From Rossellomorea aquimaris (lineage in GTDB: Bacteria; Bacillota; Bacilli; Bacillales; Bacillaceae_B), in NCBI RefSeq assembly GCF_000935355.1, contig NZ_JXZC01000003.1:248001-312000 (forward strand): a stretch of DNA of 64,000 bases. Reading direction: 5' to 3'. The notes under the pieces are model-generated. The model was not told the origin of the DNA and ran no database searches. It saw nothing but the letters and a program-made list of their open reading frames with translations. A program made the translations under genes and the position numbers. Below are positions 34,905-43,140 of the stretch, one piece after another (the first letter of the stretch is position 1; every line of letters starts with the position of its first letter).

Positions 34905-35022
34905 GGTAGAGTGGGGATGGCTCCCACTCTACCATTTATTATTTTGTAACGAAAACGGGACGAAAAGGAAGATGTAACACATAAACTCACCAAGTAGAAT
35001 GGGAACCGTTCCCATGTAAACT
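34905..35022. repeat. Bipartite dispersed element, copy 4
   Basis: The left hairpin GGTAGAGTGGG, loop GATGGCT, CCCACTCTACC (34905-34933) is followed by ATTTATTATTTTGTAAC. The right box is AAGTAGAATGGGAACCG then TTCCCATGTAAAC. The two arms carry a compensating G-C change against copies 1 and 3, so the stem is conserved. The rest of 34580-35038 holds no supported gene. Confidence 0.55.
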
Positions 35023-35038
35023 CAGCTCTTAGTAATCT

Positions 35039-35260
35039 TTACACTTTACTTTTATTAAAATAGTTAGCTATTTGTTCAGTAGAGTAGAAAAGTATTAACC
35101 CTACAGATAAGATAATGAACGAACTACTTATTAACGGTCTATTATTTACCATTTCAAAGAGTGCATTTATAAAAAGGGTTACTCCCCAAAATATAAATGT
35201 ACTCTTAAATGCCGTATTAACACTATTCTTATTAGTTTTTTTATCGTTCTTAAAAAACAT
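35039..35260 (-). CDS. Small two-helix membrane protein of unknown function
   Basis: This 73-residue protein has a basic start (MFFKNDKKTNKNS), two membrane helices (TFIFWGVTLFINALFEM and SSSFIILSVGLILFYS) and a short basic tail. AGAGGAAA lies before ATG 35260. No family is recognised. Confidence 0.6.
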   Translation of the reverse strand: MFFKNDKKTNKNSVNTAFKSTFIFWGVTLFINALFEMVNNRPLISSSFIILSVGLILFYSTEQIANYFNKSKV

Positions 35261-35382
35261 AATTATTTCCTCTCATTGTCAACGATTATATTTTAGGGTT
35301 ATTGAGGTTTGACACTCAGCGAATCGAGGGGAGTCACTGTTTTTCAGACGGATCTCCTACTTCAGCAAGGTTCGCCCCTCGT

Positions 35383-35817
35383 TCACTTATTCAAAAACTT
35401 TTTAGCAACTACATGCTCAGGGTCCAATGACAGCATCCTTCTCGCCGTATCATACGCTTCCTCTTCACTGACAACTTTATCGGGGATATAATGCAAGAAT
35501 AACAGATTGGATAAGTACCTGATATCTTGTCGGTCTGTTAATTCCACACACCTCCTTGCGTGATAAAGGGCAGCGTAATAAGCACCGTTCAGGTAACTTA
35601 GCGGAATAGCCATTATTCTAAACGCCATTTCATGTAACTCAACGTTTTCCTCTTCAACTAGTAAACTCATTATGAATGCGTAATTCGTTATACTTGAATT
35701 CTTGAAGGTCATTTCCATCAGTTCTCCATCAAGTTCTGGATAGGAAAGTTCATTCGTCATTTCTTTTGCCTCTTTAAAGTGTCCTTTTATGATGAACTCA
35801 TTTAGTTTGTTTGTCAT
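35383..35817 (-). CDS. Helical protein of unknown function
   Basis: This 144-residue protein begins MTNKLNEFIIKGHFKEAKEM and is all-helical with TPR-like spacing (KGHFKEAKEM, AYYAALYHARRCVEL, EEEAYDTARRMLSLDP). I take ATG 35817; the frame opens upstream, but that stretch overlaps a dispersed repeat and reads as low-quality sequence. Such small helical proteins are sometimes immunity or adaptor proteins; there is no evidence for a role here. Confidence 0.6.
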   Translation of the reverse strand: MTNKLNEFIIKGHFKEAKEMTNELSYPELDGELMEMTFKNSSITNYAFIMSLLVEEENVELHEMAFRIMAIPLSYLNGAYYAALYHARRCVELTDRQDIRYLSNLLFLHYIPDKVVSEEEAYDTARRMLSLDPEHVVAKKFLNK

Positions 35818-35857
35818 GTTCATTACCCACCAAATACTACTTTTTTTAATATTGCCT

Positions 35858-35914
35858 GAGCCATGGGGACAGTTACAATGGCACTTGGGGCCGGGGTACC
35901 TATCCCCATGGTTC
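35858..35914. repeat. Dispersed CCATGGGGACAG inverted repeat
   Basis: The arms CCATGGGGA (35861-35869) and TCCCCATGG (35903-35911) enclose a loop with GGCACTTGGGGCC and GGGTACC. It belongs to the same group as the repeats at 39352 and 59610. It lies upstream of the helical protein gene. Confidence 0.5.
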
Positions 35915-35944
35915 CCATTCATTGTACACAACTTCCTTAACCCC

Positions 35945-36008
35945 AACCTTAAAGCAACCTTAAATTAACCATAAATCTCAAAGACCACCGTCATTTTCAT
36001 GATAAAAT
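35945..36008 (+). promoter_or_regulatory. Response-regulator box and promoter before the two-component system
   Basis: Three 11-base direct repeats follow each other exactly: AACCTTAAAGC (35945), AACCTTAAATT (35956) and AACCATAAATC (35967). A -10-like TAAAAT follows at about 36003. This spacing is typical of OmpR-family sites and suggests that the regulator activates its own operon. Confidence 0.6.
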
Positions 36009-36047
36009 AGGATGAAAATTCGATTTTACAAGACTGGGAGTAAAGGT

Positions 36048-36743
36048 ATGGCAGAGTTGATTTATATAGCGGAAGATGACATGGAAATTAACCAGTTGAT
36101 CGCCCTTCATTTGCGGAATGAGGGGTATCAAGTGGAGCAGAGTTATGATGGAGACGAAGTGATCCGTAAATGCAGGGAGAAGCGGCCGAGCCTTCTCATC
36201 CTGGACTTGATGATGCCGAAAGTGGACGGGTTTCAGGTGATCAAAGAGGTTCGGAAGTGCTGTAAGGTGCCGATCATGCTGCTGACAGCGAGGGCGGATG
36301 ATGCGGACAAAGTACTGGGATTCGGTCTGGGGGCAGATGACTATGTCGTGAAGCCTTTCAGTATGATTGAGCTGGTCTCGAGGGTGAATGCCCAGATTCG
36401 GCGGTATACGGATTATAGTGTGGTGAAGGAAGACGGGGTCATTCAAAACGGCGCCCTGGAATATCACCCCATCAATCAAACGGTGACCAAGGATGGGGAG
36501 CGGCTCCTATTGACCCCGAAGGAAACGAAGCTGTTGTCCATTTTCATGAAGAATGTAAACCGGTTGTATACGAAGGCTCAGTTATATGAGCTAGTATGGA
36601 AGACGGACTACATCGGTGACAGCAATACGATCATGGTTCATATCAGCCGGATCAGAGAACAAATCGAAGCAGACCCTAAATCCCCGACCTATATCACGAC
36701 AGTAAAGGGGCTCGGCTATCGGATGGAGAATCATGAAGACTAA
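36048..36743 (+). CDS. OmpR-family response regulator
   Basis: This 231-residue protein has a receiver domain (IYIAEDDMEINQ with acidic pocket, phosphorylated Asp in LLILDLMMPK, Lys in DYVVKPF) and a C-terminal winged helix (LLTPKETKLLSIFM, WKTDYIGDSNTIMVHISRIREQIE). The ATG at 36048 follows GGGAGTAAAGG. It overlaps the kinase gene by 11 bases. Targets may include its own promoter and the toxin operon at 30036, which have similar repeats. Confidence 0.9.
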   Translation: MAELIYIAEDDMEINQLIALHLRNEGYQVEQSYDGDEVIRKCREKRPSLLILDLMMPKVDGFQVIKEVRKCCKVPIMLLTARADDADKVLGFGLGADDYVVKPFSMIELVSRVNAQIRRYTDYSVVKEDGVIQNGALEYHPINQTVTKDGERLLLTPKETKLLSIFMKNVNRLYTKAQLYELVWKTDYIGDSNTIMVHISRIREQIEADPKSPTYITTVKGLGYRMENHED

Positions 36744-38097
36744 TCCGATTCTCCTTAAGAAGTCCATTTCCATCACCAGACAATTTTTTATCAACTATGC
36801 TTTATTGTTCATCATCATACTGGGAGTGGGGACGTTCACTTTGGTGGCAAACTTTGTGTATGTCGAGACCGTGTATGAGGACCTGGATCAGGATTTCCTT
36901 CAAGGGACGTATGAAGATGCGAAGAAATGGGGGATGAAAGAAGCATTCAAGAAAAATGAGCTGCCTGATCATGCCTACATAGAGATTGTGAGTACCGACT
37001 ATAAGGTGGTCCAACAGTTCAACAGTCCACACAAGATCGGGTATAACTATGGATACAAAGAATTTTTGAAGGAAACAGATACATATGATACGGATTTATA
37101 TATACCTGAAAAGGGCGAAGAGTATCTATTACTCTACTTTCCCGCAGAGGACTATTTCCAATTGGATGATGTGTTCTTCTTCACCATCCTCTTTTTCATG
37201 GTGTGCTTGATCGTCATCCTGTATTGGTACGTGAAGAGGACGTCCGTCCAGCTCATTCAGCCGATCCAGAAGCTTCTGAAGGGGATCGATTCGATTTCAT
37301 CAGGAAACTATGGAGAGAAAATCGAGTTCGAGGCGAATCAGGAACTGAACCAGTTGAAACATACCATTAACCAAATGGCAGAGAAGATCGGCACCGAAAT
37401 CGCATTGAAGGAAAGATCCGAGAACTTGAGGAAGCAGCTGATCCTGGATATTTCCCACGATCTGAAAACCCCATTGACCAATATACAGGGTTACGCCGAA
37501 ACGTTGACCAGCCTGACGAATCTGAGTCGTGGGGATCAGAAGAAATATACCGATATCATCGTGTCCAACAGCAAGCGGGCAAACCGCCTCATCCACGACC
37601 TGTTCGACCTGTCCCATATGGAAATCGACAGGGATTCGGTTTCCCTTAAGGAAAAGGATATGGCCGAATGGCTCCGTACCATGCTGACTTCTTTTGTAGA
37701 AGAGTTTGAAGAAAAAGGGATGGAGTATCACCTGGATATTACCGAGGAACCCTTGATGGTGACGTTCGATGCTTCAAAGCTTGAAAGGGCGATTACAAAC
37801 ATTCTCCATAATGGGATGGCGTACAGTGATGGGTATCTGTCCATTTCACTCAAGCGCCAAGGGAACCAGGCCGTAATGATCATCGAAGACAAAGGGATAG
37901 GGATCCCCGCCGACTACCATGAAAAGATATTTGAACCGTTTGTGCGGATGGATGAATCCCGGAATGGTGAGACCGGGGGAACAGGTCTCGGACTCTCGAT
38001 TGCGAAGAAAATGATTGAGCAAAATGGTGGGAGAATTGAGTTGGATGGGGGATATGATGGGGGCTGCCGGTTTAGGGTGATGTTCGATTCAGTCTAA
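36733..38097 (+). CDS. Sensor histidine kinase, partner of the adjacent response regulator
   Basis: This 454-residue protein has two membrane helices (about 15-40 and 147-167) around an extracytoplasmic sensor loop of about 105 residues. HAMP, HisKA with phosphorylated His242 (LDISHDLKTPLTNIQG) and an ATPase domain (NILHNGMAYSDG, DKGIGIPADYHEKIFEPF, TGGTGLGLSIAKKM) follow. The sensed signal is unknown. The gene context gives no transporter, so it is not a typical antibiotic-detox module. Confidence 0.9.
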   Translation: MKTNPILLKKSISITRQFFINYALLFIIILGVGTFTLVANFVYVETVYEDLDQDFLQGTYEDAKKWGMKEAFKKNELPDHAYIEIVSTDYKVVQQFNSPHKIGYNYGYKEFLKETDTYDTDLYIPEKGEEYLLLYFPAEDYFQLDDVFFFTILFFMVCLIVILYWYVKRTSVQLIQPIQKLLKGIDSISSGNYGEKIEFEANQELNQLKHTINQMAEKIGTEIALKERSENLRKQLILDISHDLKTPLTNIQGYAETLTSLTNLSRGDQKKYTDIIVSNSKRANRLIHDLFDLSHMEIDRDSVSLKEKDMAEWLRTMLTSFVEEFEEKGMEYHLDITEEPLMVTFDASKLERAITNILHNGMAYSDGYLSISLKRQGNQAVMIIEDKGIGIPADYHEKIFEPFVRMDESRNGETGGTGLGLSIAKKMIEQNGGRIELDGGYDGGCRFRVMFDSV

Positions 38098-38136
38098 GAA
38101 GTCGAGCCAGTTCCTGTTTCTATCAAGTTATTTCCT

Positions 38137-38160
38137 GACGGGGGCACGAGAACCGTCCCC
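38137..38160. repeat. Partial dispersed GAACCGTCCCC repeat
   Basis: GACGGGGGCACGAG followed by AACCGTCCCC lies 40 bases after the kinase gene. Only one arm with a short GGGG/CCCC pairing is present. Confidence 0.4.
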
Positions 38161-38170
38161 TCGATCTCCC

Positions 38171-38199
38171 TTGACAAGTATTGAAAATTTTATTATCTT
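38171..38199 (+). promoter_or_regulatory. SigA-type promoter of the adenosine deaminase gene
   Basis: TTGACA (38171-38176) is followed by a 17-base spacer and TATCTT (38194-38199). The transcript would begin just before the riboswitch aptamer. Confidence 0.65.
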
Positions 38200-38225
38200 A
38201 ATAAAAAATCTAATACGATTCTCAC

Positions 38226-38336
38226 ATTCGTATAACTCCAATAATATGGTTTGGAGGTCTCTACCAGGAACCAATAAATCCTGATTACGAAGAAGATACA
38301 TTTAGTTGTATTTTCTTCGTAATCAGGATTTTTTTA
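38226..38336 (+). promoter_or_regulatory. Adenine-type purine riboswitch with terminator platform
   Basis: The aptamer (about 38226-38292) has the purine-riboswitch core TATAACTCC, ATATGGTTTGGAGG and TCTCTACC. The junction GATTA places T at 38285 at the specificity position (74), which predicts adenine, not guanine. P1 pairs TTCGTA (38227) with TACGAA (38286). The 3' side of P1 is also part of a long terminator stem, AATCCTGATTACGAAGAA / TTCTTCGTAATCAGGATT, followed by seven T. Ligand binding should therefore prevent termination and turn on adenosine deaminase. Confidence 0.9.
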
Positions 38337-38360
38337 TTGGAAAATTGAGGAGGTACAACA

Positions 38361-39353
38361 ATGAAACATTCTATAATGCCTAAAATTGAACTGCACTGCC
38401 ATTTGGATGGGAGTGTAAGACCCGAGACGATCATTGATATCGCAAAGAGGGAGGGCATCCCTATTCCTTCCTTTGATATTGAAGAGATGAAAGAGGAGCT
38501 CATCGCCCCATTAGACTGCAAATCACTGGATGAATACTTAGAGAAATTCTCGATTCCTAATGCGGTCATGCAGTCAAAAGAAAACTTAAAGAGAATCACT
38601 TTTGAGCTTTATGAAGATGCAGCGGAGGAAAACGTGAAATATATGGAGGTTCGATTCGCCCCTTTGCTTCACACACAGAAGGGATTATCTGTAGAAGAAA
38701 TCATTGGAAGTGTAATCGAGGGAATGAAAGAAGCGGAAGAACACTTTGATATTAAAGGGAATATCATTTTGTCCTGTATGAGAACGATGTCTGCAGAACG
38801 TGCCTTTGAGGTCGTTGAACAGGGGAAGATCTTCCTTGGAAAAGGAGTTGTCGCAATTGATTTATGTGCTTCCGAAGAAGAAGGGTTCTGCGGGAAATTC
38901 ATTGAACCCATCGCACTTGCCCGGGAATATGGCTACAGAGTCACCATCCACGCCGGTGAAACGGGAATCGGAAGAAATGTCCTCGAGGCGGTTGAATGGC
39001 TGGGGGCAGAAAGAATCGGACATGGTGTTTATATGACAGACTGTCCGGAAGCTTATCAGGTTGTAAAGGAAAAACAGATCGTGCTTGAAATCTGTCCAAC
39101 GAGTAATGTTCAAACGAAAGCCGTAAACCAATTCCGTGATCACCCCCTATACGATTTTCACAGGGACGGGATCAAAATCACCATCAATACAGATAACAGA
39201 ACGGTATCCGATACCACGATGACGAAGGAATGTGACCTAGTCTGGAATGAATTTTCGATGAGTGAAGAGGATTATAGAGAGATCTATATGAACAGTGTGG
39301 AGGCTGCTTTTGCGAGTGATGAGGTGAAGGAAGGTTTGAAGAAGTATTTGTGA
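38361..39353 (+). CDS. add: Adenosine deaminase
   Basis: This 330-residue enzyme converts adenosine to inosine, with release of ammonia. It has the metal-binding start KIELHCHLDGS (His-x-His), VTIHAGETG with metal His and catalytic Glu, ERIGHGVYM, and the Asp in ITINTDNR. AGGAGG lies before the ATG. Control by an adenine riboswitch matches the function in purine salvage. Adenine rather than adenosine as ligand recalls the add riboswitch of Vibrio. Confidence 0.92.
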   Translation: MKHSIMPKIELHCHLDGSVRPETIIDIAKREGIPIPSFDIEEMKEELIAPLDCKSLDEYLEKFSIPNAVMQSKENLKRITFELYEDAAEENVKYMEVRFAPLLHTQKGLSVEEIIGSVIEGMKEAEEHFDIKGNIILSCMRTMSAERAFEVVEQGKIFLGKGVVAIDLCASEEEGFCGKFIEPIALAREYGYRVTIHAGETGIGRNVLEAVEWLGAERIGHGVYMTDCPEAYQVVKEKQIVLEICPTSNVQTKAVNQFRDHPLYDFHRDGIKITINTDNRTVSDTTMTKECDLVWNEFSMSEEDYREIYMNSVEAAFASDEVKEGLKKYL

Positions 39354-39415
39354 GCCATGGGGACAGGTTCCTTGGCACCATTTGTATGAGAACCACGGCA
39401 CCTGTCCCCGTGGTT
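39352..39415. repeat. Dispersed GAGCCATGGGGACAGGT inverted repeat
   Basis: GAGCCATGGGGACAGGT begins at the stop codon of the adenosine deaminase gene (the TGA is part of the repeat) and pairs with ACCTGTCCCCGTGGTTC ending near 39415. Confidence 0.6.
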
Positions 39416-39426
39416 CGCGTAAGTTA

Positions 39427-39475
39427 AAGAAGGATCAAAGAACACCCCAACGTTCTTTGATCCTTCTTCTTTTTT
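39427..39475. terminator. Strong terminator after adenosine deaminase
   Basis: The stem AAGAAGGATCAAAGAAC / GTTCTTTGATCCTTCTT (17 pairs, loop of 8) is followed by CTTTTTT. It serves the plus strand and, with the A-rich left flank, perhaps the convergent gene as well. Confidence 0.85.
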
Positions 39476-39550
39476 AAAGGCTATGTTAAAGGTTATTGTT
39501 GATAATCGCTGATTGGTGAGCCTATTATTAACCAGTGAAAGCAACAACTA

Positions 39551-40456
39551 TTATAAAGTGCTTTTCGGCTTCTTAATTGATACTTTTTTTAATATGTTCC
39601 TTCCAGCCAACAACGCAACATATAAAGAAATTGTAACAAGTAATAGTACATAAAGGTCTCGTCCAGCAAGGTAAGTGGCAGAGTGAAGACCTTTTATAAG
39701 TAAGTGAGCAAACAGGTACGAGATAGGCAATAGAATCATTTTTTCTAGTCCATTTCTTCTTTTTTCGTTCTTACGGAATATAACCAATCCAATTCCACAA
39801 ATAAGTAAAAATCCTATAGCAAACAACACATAGTAGCTTAAAACAAGCCGAGGTAACGTCATGACAGAACCATCCGTTATTGGCTCTCCATAAATTAAAG
39901 TATTTTCAGTTCCATCGGTATTGTAATAGTAGATCGAAGCGACCGTTTCCCCATTCGGGTTTAAGACCGTATTTTCCAGGTTGTTTTTGTTTATTTTCTG
40001 TTGCCAAATCGTTTCCCATGTAGTTATATCATAGACATAACCTGAATTGTCTGCTGCTGGATATTGATTTACATTATATCCAGAGACTTCTTCACTAAAA
40101 TTCAAAAGTATGGTTCCGTCTTCCTTTTCAATAATTGAAACTGCATTTTCATCATACGAGATGTATGCTGGGGTTGTCAGATAAGCGATTGTAACCACTG
40201 CAAAAACCAATGTTACCATGACTGAAAGAATAATCGTTTGCAGCTTTTTCTTTCGCAATGTATTTTGTATGTTTCTTAAGGGAGCTATATCGGTATCTAC
40301 TGGGGGTTCTTCAAAAGTCCTCATTTCTTCAAGTCGTTTTTTACAGTTCTCACAAGAAGCTATATGCTCTTCAACTAGATCTCTAGTATCTTGACTTGCC
40401 ATATCCTCGACATATAACGGCAGTATATCCCTGATCATATTACAGCTGATTTTCAT
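39551..40456 (-). CDS. Anti-sigma factor with zinc-finger domain
   Basis: This 301-residue protein has an N-terminal anti-sigma zinc finger (HIASCENCKKRL, H-x3-C-x2-C), one membrane helix at about 74-93, an extracytoplasmic region of about 110 residues, and three more helices at the C-terminus. It overlaps the ECF sigma gene by four bases and should hold that sigma factor at the membrane. The extra C-terminal helices are more than in typical RsiW-like proteins. Confidence 0.82.
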   Translation of the reverse strand: MKISCNMIRDILPLYVEDMASQDTRDLVEEHIASCENCKKRLEEMRTFEEPPVDTDIAPLRNIQNTLRKKKLQTIILSVMVTLVFAVVTIAYLTTPAYISYDENAVSIIEKEDGTILLNFSEEVSGYNVNQYPAADNSGYVYDITTWETIWQQKINKNNLENTVLNPNGETVASIYYYNTDGTENTLIYGEPITDGSVMTLPRLVLSYYVLFAIGFLLICGIGLVIFRKNEKRRNGLEKMILLPISYLFAHLLIKGLHSATYLAGRDLYVLLLVTISLYVALLAGRNILKKVSIKKPKSTL

Positions 40457-40941
40457 CGATAATCCTCCGATCGCGCTTTGATTTTTTCTCTAGCGCGGTG
40501 ATAAGTAACACAAGCCCAGTTTTCACTTTTTCCAAACAATTTGCCAATTTGCTTAAATGACAGTTCTCCAAATGCACGGAGAGTAAAGACCTTTTTGTAT
40601 GGCTCTTTCAAATTCTGGATAACTTCATGTACCTTCATAGACGCTTCTGAAACGGCTATTTCTTGTTCTACATTGTCTCCACTAGCTGATTCTGGAACCG
40701 ACTCAAGATCCACTAAGCTTTTATTCTTACGCAAATAAGAGTAATAACTGTTTTTGGCAATTTGGCATAACCAAACACGGATATCACTATTCCCTCTGAA
40801 ACTGTCTAGCGATGTTAATGCCTTCATAAAAGTTTCCGAAGTGATATCTTCAGAAATATGCTTATCGCCAGATAAACTATACACATATAAAAATACATCT
40901 TTAAAGTATGTATTATAAATATCCTCAAGCTGTGTCACCAT
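40453..40941 (-). CDS. ECF RNA polymerase sigma factor
   Basis: This 162-residue sigma-70 family protein has region 2 (TYFKDVFLYVYSLSGDKHISEDITSETFMKAL, RVWLCQIAKNSYYSYLRK) and region 4 (EPYKKVFTLRAFGELSFKQIGKLFGKSENWACVTYHRAREKI). It is co-transcribed with its anti-sigma factor. The minus-strand ribosome site AGGAGG lies before ATG 40941. Its target promoters were not identified. Confidence 0.88.
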   Translation of the reverse strand: MVTQLEDIYNTYFKDVFLYVYSLSGDKHISEDITSETFMKALTSLDSFRGNSDIRVWLCQIAKNSYYSYLRKNKSLVDLESVPESASGDNVEQEIAVSEASMKVHEVIQNLKEPYKKVFTLRAFGELSFKQIGKLFGKSENWACVTYHRAREKIKARSEDYR

Positions 40942-41124
40942 CTCACCTCCTTACATATAAGACGCGATAAACTCGAATATCTTACAAAAATATAAAAAAA
41001 AAACCGAACAAAGTACGCCTTCATTCTTTTTCCGTATTTTAGAAAAATTGTTCCTGGGATACAAATATCAACAGAGTTATTTAACATAGCTTTTTTTTAA
41101 AAAAAACGTTCTATTACGCACTTC

Positions 41125-41177
41125 TATAGTGTATGATACATAGTATAAACCATATAGTGTACGACACACAGTATAAT
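41125..41177 (+). promoter_or_regulatory. Two PadR-type operators over the padR/HAAS promoter
   Basis: Two 23-base sequences, at 41125-41147 and 41153-41175, both begin TATAGTGTA and end AGTATA. They differ only at three positions and are near-palindromic (GTGTATGATACAT). Their spacing is 28 bases. The second overlaps a perfect TATAAT at 41172. This fits self-repression by the PadR protein encoded just downstream. Confidence 0.75.
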
Positions 41178-41197
41178 TCAATCAAAGAGGTGAACCT

Positions 41198-41539
41198 ATG
41201 GATAAGTCACTGCTGACATCTCTGACGACGGAGCTGCGGAGGGGGACATTGACCCTGGCTGTATTAAGTCAATTGCGGACACCCCAGTATGGATATTCAC
41301 TTGTCCAATTACTGGAGAAAAGCGGAATCTCGATGGAGCAGAGTACACTCTATCCGCTGCTGCGCCGTTTGGAGAAGCAAGAACTGGTCACTAGCAGCTG
41401 GGACCGGTCGGAAAGCAGGCCGAGGAGATATTACGTGCTGAGCGAATACGGCACTGAGATCCTGGGACAATTACAGGCCGAATGGGAAAAGATGTCTGGT
41501 GAATTGGCCATTTTATTAAAAGGGGATGAGGAAGGATGA
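41198..41539 (+). CDS. PadR-family transcriptional regulator
   Basis: This 113-residue winged-helix protein has the PadR core (RRGTLTLAVLSQLRTPQYGYSLVQLL, STLYPLLRRLEKQELV, RRYYVLSEYGTEIL) and almost no C-terminal extension, as in the small PadR-s2 group. It overlaps the following membrane-protein gene by four bases. It probably represses both genes through the two operators upstream. Confidence 0.9.
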   Translation: MDKSLLTSLTTELRRGTLTLAVLSQLRTPQYGYSLVQLLEKSGISMEQSTLYPLLRRLEKQELVTSSWDRSESRPRRYYVLSEYGTEILGQLQAEWEKMSGELAILLKGDEEG

Positions 41540-42546
41540 AGCTTGTTGAACTATATATTCAAGAAGTAATGAGAAGGCTGCCGGAGAAGAATCGGGAAGA
41601 TATTGCCCTTGAATTGACATCCACGATTGAAGACATGCTGCCGGAGGATTATACAGAGGATGATGTGAGGGAGGTACTGACGTCACTCGGGAATCCTGCG
41701 GTGCTGGCCTCGAATTATCAAGACAGGCCGATGCACCTGATCGGGCCAAGATATTATGATTTGTATATGACGCTATTGAAGATCATTCTTCCGATTTCTG
41801 CAGCCATCACGTTCATCGTGTTAGCTGCTACATCTGTTCTGAACTACTCAGGGGAATCAAGCCCCGTTGAGATCATCCTCTCCATCGCAGGAAATGCCGT
41901 GGTCGAGGTCATCGGAACAGGAATGCAGGTATTCTTTTGGCTGACGCTCATCTTTGCCATCATCGAGCGGACCGTTTCCTCGGACAGTCAGCTTCCAATC
42001 ACCATGAAAGGAAAAGAATGGACGCCTGATGACCTGAAAGATATCCCGTATGTCCCGAAAGAAAAACGGATTTCCAAGCTGGAAATTTTCGGTGGCCTGA
42101 TTTGGACGGTGATTTGGTCAACCTGTTACTTTAAAGCGTCGAGTATCGTTGGCTTGTATGAAAAAGGTGACAACGAAAGAGCGTTCACTCCCTTCTTTAA
42201 TCAGGAAGTGCTCATCGGGTATTGGCCGTTGGTCGTGCTCCTGATCGGTTTGGAACTTCACCTGCTGCTTCGAAAATGGAAAGAGGGGATCTGGACCAGG
42301 AAGCTTGCGATCTTAAACGCCGTCTATCAGTTCATACCTGTTGCAGCCTTTATGTTCATTTTCCGGAACATGGAGGTGCTGAACCCGGAATTCACAGATC
42401 GGATACAGGAACTGTTCAACGGCTCCTTCAATTTTCAGTGGTTGTACTTGACCGTAGCGGTTGGATTATTGGTCGCTTCGGTGATTAACAGCTATGAGGG
42501 GGTTAAGAAGGCTCTAAAAATGAATGGGGCGGATAGGGTTCTGTGA
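41536..42546 (+). CDS. HAAS-domain membrane protein paired with PadR
   Basis: This 336-residue protein has an N-terminal HAAS domain (residues 1-65; YIQEVMRRLPEKNREDIALELTSTI, YTEDDVREVLTSLGNP) and about six membrane helices. HAAS proteins are often coupled to PadR repressors and are thought to sense envelope or membrane stress. Translation is coupled to the PadR gene. Confidence 0.82.
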   Translation: MKLVELYIQEVMRRLPEKNREDIALELTSTIEDMLPEDYTEDDVREVLTSLGNPAVLASNYQDRPMHLIGPRYYDLYMTLLKIILPISAAITFIVLAATSVLNYSGESSPVEIILSIAGNAVVEVIGTGMQVFFWLTLIFAIIERTVSSDSQLPITMKGKEWTPDDLKDIPYVPKEKRISKLEIFGGLIWTVIWSTCYFKASSIVGLYEKGDNERAFTPFFNQEVLIGYWPLVVLLIGLELHLLLRKWKEGIWTRKLAILNAVYQFIPVAAFMFIFRNMEVLNPEFTDRIQELFNGSFNFQWLYLTVAVGLLVASVINSYEGVKKALKMNGADRVL

Positions 42547-42553
42547 ATGGAGT

Positions 42554-42588
42554 AAGGTTCTGATCAGGAGATCGGAGCCTTTTTTTCT
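42554..42588 (+). terminator. Terminator of the PadR/HAAS operon
   Basis: AAGGTTCTGATC, loop AGGA, GATCGGAGCCTT (with G-T pairs) is followed by TTTTTC. The stretch from here to 42859 holds no gene. Confidence 0.8.
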
Positions 42589-42859
42589 TGGCTAGAGGTA
42601 AATGAGTTTGCTTTTGAAAAGAAGATAGTGAATTAGCAATCGAGTATAAAAGTGCAAAGGCATTGTTCTCAATAGTTGGGATGTGTTAGAAATTATAATA
42701 AACAAAACTAATAGGTAATTTATGTTAAAATATCTTTAGAAACGGGGCGCAATCCATTAACAGGATAGTGAAGAAGAGGAATAACGAATGATAAAATACA
42801 ATGATTACATTCGTTGACGTAAATACCGATACCAGAAGAAATGGAGGGAGAGAGATTTT

Positions 42860-43081
42860 ATGGAAGTGATCTTGGTCATTTTACCTTTAATTCTAATAGG
42901 TTTTATTTATTTTATTCCAAGCTACATAGCTAGTAAAAGAAATAAGCATAACAAAATTCTCATTTATGTTATTAATTTCTTTTTGGGATGGAGTTTGTTT
43001 GGTTGGTTTGCCGCTTTATTTTTGGCACTTAAAAAAGATCATCGCGACCGATTGTCAATTAATAAAGGGCTTAGTAAATAA
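42860..43081 (+). CDS. Small membrane protein, superinfection-immunity family
   Basis: This 73-residue protein has two hydrophobic helices with a basic loop (SYIASKRNKHNK) and the conserved segment NFFLGWSLFGWFAALFLAL. These match the Imm superinfection protein family first known from phage T4, although chromosomal members are common and untested. GGAGGGAGAG lies before ATG. Confidence 0.7.
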   Translation: MEVILVILPLILIGFIYFIPSYIASKRNKHNKILIYVINFFLGWSLFGWFAALFLALKKDHRDRLSINKGLSK

Positions 43082-43140
43082 GACGTGAGCGATGGCTCCT
43101 TTGACCCAACAAAAAAACAGTACATAAGAGGTGTCCAATC

